From the NCBI RefSeq assembly GCF_021155775.2, contig NC_060237.1, forward strand, positions 2,482,501 to 2,546,500: 64,000 bases of DNA, read 5' to 3'. Both the position numbers and the translations under genes were made by a program. Origin of the DNA: Neodiprion pinetum (Eukaryota > Arthropoda > Insecta > Hymenoptera > Diprionidae). Below the pieces are notes generated by a model. The model was not told the origin of the DNA. It searched no databases and was given only the letters and a program-made list of their open reading frames with translations. Positions 54,001 to 64,000 of the stretch are shown here, one piece after another (position 1 is the stretch's first letter; every line of letters starts with the position of its first letter).

Positions 54001-57000
54001 TTTTTACCCATCGTTATAACTAAACGAAAATCTCCAGTACCGATTCACTTCTCTCGCCTAAACGGCGGCATCGAAACGTTATCCGGAATAGAATTTGAAA
54101 CCCTCAATCAAGTCTGACCTTGTTGAAGGCACGAAATTCTCAGCGTTTTCTTCAACCGCTCCAGATGGGTTAACGAGGAGGGCGATAATAATAAATTAGT
54201 GACGGTGTGGTATTATCGCCGTTTAAACGAACAAAAGATAAGGCGAGATCCGAGGGCTCGATAAAGATGGGCGAAAGGTACGGGGCGGAAAAACGGACAG
54301 CCCGAGGCAGCGGTTGTAACCAGGGAACATATGTTCGTATTAAAAGAAGGAGCTCCTTTTAGCCCCGCTGCTTTCCCCCGGTCAACCACTGTCCAATAAC
54401 ACCTGAACGCGATGCTATCTGCACGCAGGGGTTGACAGTTGCATCTTGAGCGTACAAGTTTGCTTCAAACGTATTAATTATCTTGGTTCCCTTACGGGAA
54501 GCGGGTGTTTCGAGGGTCCCTTGAAATTTCAACGCACGTCAAAAAGGTTGGACTTGAAAGTAGGTGCGTGAAATACGAATCGTTCCGAGTCCCAACGTTG
54601 GTGTGCAAATGTACTCGCGGAAGATCCGCGGCCCCGTTTCACGCGCGCGGAGATAGAATGAAGAAAATACAAATCCAATAATTAAGCGTGGCAGGATCGG
54701 GGATTTCTCAGGCGCGAAAACAAACGCGGGTACGAGCGGCAATCGGAGCACCGTTTGACAGCCGGCAATTACGGAGATCGAGGCGTATAAGCCGATAGCT
54801 GCAGCCGTTCAGCGGGATGAAAATCACCCGAAGTTATACGGTCTCAACTCGGAGGGTAATTAAATTTATTATACCTACACGTGTAAATAATCGCGTATAA
54901 TAATATCATACGCGCCGAATGCGGAGTATAAACGTCGTCGAGGCGACGGGCTAATGTGCGGCTAATGGAACGGGCACCGTCCACTTACATTTAATCGGTG
55001 GAATTTTCTTATTGTGCGTTATATATCTCCACGTATCCTCCCGTCAACTGCCACGCGTATCGACGCATCGCCTGTGATCACGACCGCATTGCGGAAAGAT
55101 CAGACGAGCTGGAAGGCCATTTTTCCCTGCAAGGTAAAGAAGTTCAAAAAACAACGACGACGATGACGATGATGAGGATCGTGACGATGAACCAGAGAAT
55201 TCGCCAAGCTCGTGGCGTTGCATTTTTGCATCTATTCGTCAACGCGACGCCAACGGTAGCTCTCAAAAGAAAAAATTGTTCGTTGTGACGTTCGTAGTCT
55301 CTGTGGCAACGGAAATTCCGGCGTTTTATCGTCGATTGGGAATTGTTTCTTTCTTTCTTTCGTCAATTTCTAAACCCACTTTGAAAAAAAAAAAGGAAAA
55401 GGTACGACGAGAGCCCAACCGAGAGAAGAAGTTTGCGGTTGAAAATTTAATTGTCTGTTTTCGAGTTGAAACCGCCGTGTGGTTGAATGTAACGAATGTC
55501 CGTTACGCGTATATTTGAGGGATAATGCGTGGAGAAATCGGTGCGAGAAAAAGAATTATAAAATACAGAGAGTGATCCGAGCCAGTCCGTACAACGCATC
55601 TTGTACGGATATATCGGACAGCGCGTGCAATCTGAGAATTAATAAGATAATTCTCCGTCAATATAACCAACCGGCTGCGTTACGTAAGAAGAACGATGTA
55701 ATAGAACGGAAACTTGTAAAACGAAGTGCTAAACCGCTACTGCACCAACCGTATGATGTACTGCAAAACTAATTCTATTGCACCTGAGAGAAGCTGTAAG
55801 CTGGGTTCATTGTGCGCTCAAAAATTCCCAGTCTTACTTTCCATTAAATTCCAATCGGTTCAGCCTGCTGACTCGACTGTTTGTGCCGGTATCTTTTGCG
55901 ATCGAGGAAGATTAATTAATGAATGCAAAAAACAATGAATACGACACTCCGCAACTGCGCCTCTCTTATTACATACTTCCTTACAGAGGCTTAAACACGT
56001 CGCAGATTGTATGCTTCACGTGTATTGTGCAGGTACAGGGTGTCGCTTCTAAAGCGCATTCGTCGATCTCGATTTGTCCCGGGAAAATAGCCGGAGAAAT
56101 CTGGCGATTTTGCCGATTCGTAACTACACCGTTAAGTTGTAAATAAAAATTCGGACGAGGCGAAGTAGTGTTCGTGAAAAAATTTACCTAGTTCGCCCTC
56201 TTGATTCAGTTATCATACCCACTGTGCTAAATGACAAAAAATGAATCGATTGACTCATCCGATCTTTCTCTTTATATTTCTGCACGCCGGTCATTCCTCG
56301 CTTTCAATTCCGACAGGTTTACATCCTTAACTCTGTCTCTCATCCAGTCGCTCACTCTCTCTCTCTCTCTCTCTCTTCACCATTCGGTGGTTTTTGAGCT
56401 GCTCCGAGAGCATGGGTACCCACCCAACGATTTTAGCGTAAGAACTAGAACGTGACTGCTCAAGAATCCCGTAAAGAACCGTTTAGAATCTGTCAAAACA
56501 TGAGACACCCATAACTGATCGGTGAAGAATGAAAACCAGTTACATGGAATTAAACGCTTCTATTTTCCCGAATTAGGGGTGTCTCTTTTTTATTCCTCTT
56601 TATTTCTTTTCTCCTTCTCCTGCCTCATCTTTTCTTTTTCTACTCATCGTTCGATCACAGTCATGCAGTCGACGAGACCACTCGCCCAGTCAGTCCCAAG
56701 AATGACTTGTCTCTGCGTACAGGGCGGGTAAAAAAAAAAAAAAATTCCCAACCATACAGTCCGTCCCGCGTAAATTCTTGCGACAGAGATTTAATAGATT
56801 AACAAAATTCCAGCGGTTTCGACGCTTTGCACATCGGACGCAGCTAAGAACGAACAAATTAACCAAGAAATAAATTCACACTCGGCACACCTGATGCGTG
56901 AGATTCTCTTATCGCCGACGTTGTTATACCACGTATAAGGTACGAAAAAAGGTTGTCGCTCTATCGATTACGCGTATAGGCCCTGCCACGCGATAAGCGA

Positions 57001-57801
57001 GAGTTTCCATAGGCATCCATCCATCCCCCGGCCGAGGTAGCTCGGGGCCGTTCTTCGTCGTACGATATCTATTTTTCACGGTTAGACTCGTCAAGTATAG
57101 AATCGTGAGCGGCATAACCCTGCTCGATAATACGCGGTTATACCCAACCTCTCAATTACCTTGCCATATATACATACACACACATATATATATATATATA
57201 TACATACGTTGTACACACACCAGGCGGTGAACAATACATCGCGAAACTATGAGAAGACATTTTAGCACTGCCTGCACGACTGACTGTAACCGCGCTTATG
57301 CTGGGAGAAGAGACAATGAAAGAAAAAAAGAAAGAAGGAAAAAAAATATATATTCATCTATCGGTGTTTCACTGTAAAGGACATAAATCCACGGCGAAGG
57401 TCTTATTTTCATAAAACGCGACGGAATGAAACGCCATATCAAAATCACGAAGCGTGTCTTCCACCCACATACTTCAACTTAGATATACATTTTAAAATCA
57501 AACTCTTTGTTTGAAAAAACGCTCTCAACTTTTACCCGATGATTGTCTACCTGTATTACATGTAACCGCGTTAAAGAAAGAACGTGAAATTTCCATGTTT
57601 CAGGAGTTGGAATTGGCTGCGCCGGTTCGGTCGCACCGAATCCTTTCGGAAACAGCAGCGGAGCCAATGCAGGGGGTGTAACATCCCGCCAAAGACTTTT
57701 GGAGCTGTCTCACGGTTTGGGCGCCCTCCGTCACTACAACGATTTGGCAAATCACGTACTTTCCCTTAATCAACAAGGTGCAGTTGTAACGAAGCTATTG
57801 G
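50141..57801 (+). CDS. eyg: eyegone/twin-of-eyegone-like Pax transcription factor, 5' part
   Basis: Probable DNA-binding regulator of eye, antennal and other imaginal development (known role of Drosophila Eyg/Toe). Exon 1, 50141-50492, starts at ATG (MMIGGSVATP) and is Ala/Asn/Pro-rich, ending HHQINVIPPSALLD before the donor GTCAGT. Exon 2, 57604-57801, follows tttcag and adds a Gly/Ser stretch, then RQRLLELSHG and, after an insertion, QQGAVVTKLLG, with donor GTAAGT. The RQRxxELxH and GxVxKxLG words match the end of the PAI paired subdomain (RQRIVELAH and GCVSKILG in Pax6), but the middle is lengthened and the start of the domain is missing, as in Eyg-type Pax proteins. The 183 codons seen are partial: RED subdomain, homeodomain and stop are not in the window. 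Identification rests on recalled similarity; another Pax-related factor is possible. Confidence 0.7.
50493..57603 (+). other. large first coding intron of the eyegone-like gene
   Basis: This 7.1 kb interval from GTCAGT to tttcag holds no recognised exon. It contains a (TA)n at 51023-51053, a (CT)n at 56355-56376 and a TA tract at 57184-57201. Extra alternatively used exons cannot be excluded, for example around 53300-53560, where a frame runs on the opposite strand without known similarity. Large introns in developmental regulators often hold enhancers. Confidence 0.55.
51023..51053. repeat. (TA)n microsatellite
   Basis: About 30 bases of TA dinucleotides inside the large intron of the eyegone-like gene. 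Confidence 0.9.
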
Positions 57802-60800
57802 GTAAGTCTTCCTCGCATACGATTTTCGTGCACAGGAAAATAAGTATGGAAAGAAAAAACAATATCCGGATAAAGGAACCGTGTGTCAAATACACGCTTT
57901 ACCGCATAACGCGTCCCACCTCCGGAATTCAAACGGCCACTGTAACGAATTTCGCGTACGGTATGTTCTGAAAAAATGATCAAACTTATGCAAAGGTGGC
58001 ATAAAGTTGTCGACCGAATTTCGTAAAGATTCATTGGTGATCGCGAGGTTTATCAAGCTATCGATATTTCGCGTGGGCGCCATTTTGACCACCGCACGCG
58101 TGTTAAATTTGATAACCTATCTCTAATTATCCGCGTTGAGTTTGTATCAACGAATATCTAATAGCCGATGTTATTTCAAACCATAAATCAATAAAGCAGA
58201 CCATAATAACAGACGACTCTCAACAACGGATTCCTCTTAAAATCTCCAAAAGCGCAACTTACACGTTAACGTTGTTCTGAATATTTTTAGTCCCCGAAGA
58301 TGTCCGCTATTGGGAAGTTTCGCTGTACATACAACCATGCCTACCTACCTACCTACACACATCCATACAATTATTCGCTTCGTAAGTAATCGAACGTGTT
58401 AAACACGCGCCAACCGCGCGTTCTAGCCGTGATAATTTATGTTTCGAGATAAAGAGGAATCGATTACAGGTATATATAAGTAGGTATATGCTAGAAACAC
58501 ACACGGTGCGACAGAGGAAAGTTGAGGAATGAGCCGTGAGACTGGCACTCGACGCGTGCTGCTGCTGCTGCATAGTCCAACTCGCTCTAGGCTCAACGAC
58601 TAACGTACAAGTCATATCTACACCTGTGTCTGCATATGCATATTGTGTGTGTACATACATGTATATATATATACTCACACGTGTGTGTGTGAAACGCAGC
58701 ATCGCCTATCCAAATTGGCTATCGGGATCATCGCGGTATATCTACAGGTATAACGCTAGCGTAATATCGCTAAACTAACGCGGCTTGACGGTTATTATGT
58801 GCGAATTTAATATATGGCAGGTAAATGAGTCGGCGGTTCGGGGGTAGGGTGAGGAGGAGGTTCTTCCTCCCGTTTAGATTTACCGCTCCCTCAGATCGGA
58901 CACGAGTTTTACTGATAGCTTTATAATAAACCCCGAGCTCCCGTGTACGTGTGTATAGTATACCCACCGCTATGCATACCGTCAGGCTCATCGCGTGTTC
59001 GCTAATATCGTAACGCCGTATGTACGTATATGCCGCACACGCACACACGCGCCGACGTATCCGCAGGTTCGAGCTGCACCTGATTACCCCGCAACTTTGG
59101 CGAACACGGCGGAAAAAAAAAAGAAAAAAAAAAAAAAAAAACACAAATTACACGAATTGAGATGATTGAGGGCTGCGCGTGGTATTCAAACTGCCCCCGG
59201 TTTTCGCCAAGTTTCTATATAATTCTTTTCAACTCTTCGGATCCCCTTGCATACGTACAAGTTCGTTTGAACTTTCGTCCAGGTACGACGGTCGTTTGTC
59301 GTACGTTTTTTTTAAATTCCCACATCAACGAATTTAAACTCTTATCCGCGACTGCATCCAGGATGACTGCAGGACTGTCGTGTTATCGTATACGGGTACG
59401 TACGCGCGCGCATCGTTGCTAGAGTAAATGTTACAAAGAATAGAAATTCATTTGGTATTATACATACCTGCGCCTCACGACCGTGTATAGATGACGTGGT
59501 GAATATGAACACAGGTGTTCTGCACAAATCAATATACCCATCCAGTATACAAGAGAAGCGAAGAGAGGCTGACTTACATAGAGCTAAGTGTGTCTGTCAA
59601 ACGATGCCTTCTAGCTCTTCTTTGTACAACCAGGGCTCTAATACAACACAGTACAAGTCCCCGGCGTACGTACACCCCCCGTGCGTGTGACTGTGTAATC
59701 ATTATTACAGACACTGTTAATCCCAAGAAGCAGCTATTAACCTCCAGCACGATCGTAATTCCCTTCAACCTATATGCGGGTACGTCTGTACGGCGTATAC
59801 AATTGCCCGCAATTTCTTGTGCGATAATGGAATACAGGGAACGACTAAGGATTGAACAGATTTCACAAGATTGTTAAATCGATGCGTTCTCGACTTGGCG
59901 AGAAGATTTATCAAAGATACTATCCGGGCGCCGTGTAGGCGTGTACGATGTATCGTATCGTGCGTATAAAATGAAGGAAAACTTTACTTTGGCACAAAGT
60001 TGCGCACGGGACGATGCATACCGTGCAATATCGCACATTGTACGTAGTGGTACAACGATAAAGCGTGTGTCTTCGAGAGACGGGTTAAGTAAAATACTTA
60101 AGTCCGAAACGATCCCGGGTAGTTCGAAGCATGCAGAGCAATTCCTTGGTTCTCGTTCCTCGTTAACTTTACGAGGCAGCATCGTAAAAATATACCGTTC
60201 AGTCTCTGTTCGGCCATCTCCGCAGCTCCCGCGGTAATGTCTTCATTCGAAAAAAGGGACGAATAAAAAGTAGGAGGAAAATAAAAAGGAATAACGAAAA
60301 AAAAAAAGGATGAAAATGAAAAATGAAAAATGAGAAACAAACGCGAAGGTAAACGAAGAGCATAACAATCAAACAAAAATTAACTCAACATCTCTCGGCA
60401 ACTCCGCGCTCTCAAAGATGCGATGTAATGGCGAATGTAGTAATGTTCGGTAATCGCGGCATGCGGACCAATTACCTACACCCTTCGGCCCGCAATTAAA
60501 CCTGAGCATTGCTGCTCCGGTACTTGAAAACCTAAAAAGCGACTTTCTTCGCCTCGCGTTATACGCGGCTGGCGCAGTTAAAAGACTCCCATCGTTTATT
60601 CCCGTAACGGCAAATTTCATAAGAAGAAATTAACCCTACCCGCACACCCTGGGAGATGCGAAAAAAAAAACGGACGAAGGTGAACGCGCGCTGAACTGCG
60701 GACATTGCGAACTCCGAAGCTTTCGATCCAAGGCACCAAGCGTACGTAACCTGCGCATTACGAACGAGTTCCCATATTTTGTACGGGCAATTAGTTGCAC

Positions 60801-63800
60801 TGGTATACAAGTCAAAGGTCAAGCGAGGCCCGGCCACTTCAGAGGCTCTTTAAGCGTCACGGTTATTGCCGGAGTAATACATAAATCGTCCGCGGACGAT
60901 GCAAACAACGTGCTGAGTTTACAACACGCCGAGGTGAGAGGAGAACCGATTCAGTCGAGTGAGTGCCCGCCTCTATCGCGGTCACAGTTCCTCTCTCATC
61001 CTCTTTCTGCAAGAAAAAGGAACGAGACAATTGTAGGCTCGGAAGAAGTTGAGAACGGGCTACACTGTGATAGCACACACGGATGGATGGGTGTTGAAAA
61101 AAGAGAGAGAGAGAGAGAGACCGCCTTCCGAGTTATCGGCATCGACTCGAGAATTGGCATTGGAAAGATTTCGGAAGCACAGGTTACCAGTTTCTACTCT
61201 ATCCGTTCGTTGTTGCGAGGAAAGGAGACAAAGGCACATAATTTTTCAGAAATTGCAGAAAACCGGTAAACACGATCGAAACGAAAGTTTGCGCTTTTTC
61301 ATTTTCGTTCGTCGTGCAACGTGTAACTTGCAACGAGTTCTGCTTCGCGTTCGAACACGCTGCGCAGGTACAACACGTGGATGTATGTGTAACAAGGGGG
61401 TAAAGCGATGCTTGGAATATCTCGATTTACCCACCAGTTACCGTGGCTTTTACCTTTTTACTGCCGCTCCGCGTTTTACGGTTGCCATGGGGATAGTTAT
61501 ACCCGTGCTCAGCCAATAGACTCGCACTAAAGATAACCATACAAGGTTGCCACGTAGGTGCAAACGAACGAAAGAACGAAAGAGCTCTCCTTCTCTAACA
61601 CTCACGGCAAATCTTCTAGCTGCGCGAATATTCTATAAAATCAAAAAATAAATAATAAAAACTCACCAACGCTGTTGTGGTAGCCAACGTAGAACGCGTT
61701 CGTCGAGAAATCTGCAACAAAAAATTAGACAAATCAAATTTCTATTTCTATAAGGCATAACTAGACAGGTTTGCCGCTTTGTCGAACAACCCGGACAACG
61801 TTTAACTAATGATCTTACGAAATTCATCATTTTTTTTTTTTTTTTATTCCTTCCATCCTGAAAGTGAGCGAAAGCGAGAGAGAGAGAGAGAGAGATGGAG
61901 GGAGAAAGAAAAATAATTTTATAAAGATATATATGCGCAGATGCATGCAGCTAATTTACACACGTGTGTCTGTATATATTTCACATAACCGCTGTAGTTT
62001 ACATACATATATATGTATTTTTTAGTTATAATCTCAAGTGTTAGACACCGCTGCAGTTGCCGGATCAATTGTATAATCGGATTGGACGTATTAATTTAGC
62101 ATACGTGTATATAGGTATATATATATATATTGACGCGTATGGATATACGTGGCACACCCACTACATTATACCTATAAAAGTCTGTCAGTCAGTAATTCCT
62201 ACACGGGTTATATACCCGCGTATAATATTTAGTTGCACACACCGCGTTCGGAATGATGATAAAATTAGTTCCTCGTATATAATCGAATACAAACTTGTTT
62301 CGTGACGGGAAACGCCGTAAAGACGCGTACGCAACGATTTCACCGATAGTTACACTCGTGTGTATGCATACCTATGCAACACGCGAGCGGGCTGAGAAAC
62401 CCCCCCCCCCGGACGCCCTTTCCCCGCTCGCGTTCAAAAAGTAATGAGAGAGAGAGAGAGAGAGAGAGAGGATTTTACGAACACTCTCAAATTTACTCGC
62501 GCGCATAAACTCGTTGTTATTTACGAGCTCCTTGCAGTTAAAGCTTTAACCGGCTAACTCGCTTATAATATACTTGCTCAGGAAGTAAATCCCCCTCACC
62601 CCTCCGCCTTGCATACCGAACACAACGCGCGCGTTACATCGCGGGACCGAAAGGCGATAATTTTTATTCTACCAAAGCAACAAAATAGCGATAACTACTC
62701 GACTAGATTACGGTGAAAATTTTAAAATCAATCGTCGACGGGTGTAAATACGTTTTGGGGTATTTTACACGAACGTTGGAAGAGGAGTAGAGGCAATGCT
62801 CGTTTTCGTCCAGCTGCAACGCGTGCTTTAATTAATATTGTCATTCAGTATTTTACAGGTAGAATAACGTCGATAAACATATAGCGTGAAAAGGGATTAC
62901 ACTATTTTGTGACAAACGTAGCAAGAAACGACAAACGTGTACAACAGGTGAGATAAAGGATCTTTTGAGAAAGCACAAAGCTCCCGTACAATGGTACATG
63001 TGCCGATGTGACTGTCTCTGAGCGTTTGAGGCGAGCATCTCTCTCTACTTCTCTCTATCTCGCTCTATCTTTCTCCATCTTCAAACAGATAACTATCGCA
63101 TAGATAAGGGTATTGCAGACAACAATGGCGAACAATGGTGGTGGAAACGAGTAATTTGTACCTCTGAAACCAGAGAATAAGAAAAAGAAAACTAACGCAA
63201 GCTCGGTGCACGGGGATCAGAAATAATATTCCAGTAGATGTTTTTACCCCCGAGAGACTCGTTCTTTTCTTCGTCTCCGTTACCGTACAGCTCTTCGTTC
63301 TATACTTCAGCCTCTTCTATCCCCGTCTCTCTGTTTTCCCATTTACCCATTTTCTCGTCAATATACCACGCCTTACATCCCGCAGCTACCCGCGGACCAT
63401 CGCTTTTATAATACGAGCTGTTTCTTTCACCCACCGAGAGGCATAAATTCCAAAGTCACGGGGTACGCGCTGCGTGAAGAAGTAGAGGAAGAAGCACCGA
63501 GCAAAGCGCGATGTGACACATCCGTTGAGCGAACGCCCCATCTCTCGACCAATAATAAGGCGATTCCTGGTTACCATATGAAAGCGCACAGTAGACAAGG
63601 CTTCCCTCTCGTAGGCACGAACCTAGCTCGTATTGCCGATGTCCATTATGTGAAAAGTACAGGTAAAACCGTGGCAGAAGACGAGACACTGGGTAGACAT
63701 CGCCCCCTTCTCGCGGCCTTTTCCTTACTCTTATTCTTCTTCTTCTTTTCATCTTGTTTCAAGTTTCAATTACAATTATTATAATTATACCTGGCTGCAT

Positions 63801-64000
63801 ATTACACGCTTGCTACGCCAAACTTCACCTTTTCATTTATGTTTTCTTCTCGCTATTCTTCTTCTTAGACTTATCTTTTCTCCTTATAATTCTCGCGCGT
63901 TAACCGAGATGCAAATATCCGTTGACCCTCGAACGCGGCTAGTCGGCCATATTAGCATCGGAGAGCTGAGAATGAAAAACCTGGTGAAACCGCGTTTTTA
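57802..64000 (+). other. start of the next eyegone-like intron, running off the window
   Basis: It follows the donor G|GTAAGT after KLLG. No frame to the right encodes a RED subdomain or a homeodomain, so this intron should exceed 6.1 kb. Contents include an A-rich tract at 59113-59141, (GA)n at 61876-61895 and 62446-62470, a C run at about 62400-62410, and GC-richer patches near 60900-61000. Nothing coding is supported. Confidence 0.55.
62446..62470. repeat. (GA)n microsatellite
   Basis: Twenty-five bases of GA dinucleotides, 35 bp after a run of about eleven C residues. Confidence 0.9.

Noticed and set aside
1..64000. Transposons, viral insertions, CRISPR or prokaryotic-type defence systems
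   Set aside because: No transposase, reverse transcriptase or integrase motifs, no long terminal repeats and no regularly spaced repeat array were seen. The window reads as ordinary insect nuclear DNA.

Overview
The window is animal nuclear DNA, most likely from a hymenopteran insect such as a sawfly or parasitoid wasp. The genes are intron-rich with canonical splice sites, their best protein matches from memory are insect orthologues, the non-coding DNA is AT-rich but full of CpG, and microsatellites are dense. Species assignment is inference. Splice joins were made by hand from donor and acceptor sites, reading frame and recalled family sequence. Coordinates are therefore base-level predictions, not transcript-verified.

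Layout. (1) 1-3536: no recognisable gene, only a diverged pair of about 85 bp repeats. (2) 3537-11807, minus strand: the complete coding part of mesh, a smooth septate junction membrane protein with signal peptide, NIDO, IPT/E-set-like, AMOP, VWD and sushi domains, a transmembrane segment and a cytoplasmic tail. Thirteen shared coding exons feed one of two alternative C-terminal cassettes, giving about 1340 or 1285 residues. (3) 11808-14337: mesh 5' flank and the 3' flank of the next gene, with several GATA-type sites. (4) 14338-16394, minus strand: the deadenylase CNOT7/Pop2 (CAF1), 301 residues in six coding exons, the first only 16 nt long. (5) About 16.4-48.8 kb: some 32 kb without recognisable protein-coding sequence, rich in microsatellites and GC-rich islands. 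(6) 50141 to beyond the window, plus strand: the 5' part of a Pax-family transcription factor, best read as eyegone/twin-of-eyegone. Exon 1 is in a GC-rich island, exon 2 at 57604-57801 carries a divergent end of the PAI subdomain, and the RED subdomain and homeodomain should lie to the right of the window.

The three genes do not form a functional cluster: mesh is an epithelial junction protein, CNOT7 a general mRNA-decay enzyme, and eyegone a developmental regulator whose surroundings look like a typical cis-regulatory desert. No transposase, reverse transcriptase, rRNA, tRNA, CRISPR or prokaryotic-type system was found. The most interesting signals are the duplicated alternative transmembrane-tail exons of mesh, its probable GC-AG intron, the 16-nt first coding exon of CNOT7, the degenerate paired domain of the eyegone-like gene, and unusual DNA-structure motifs in the desert.
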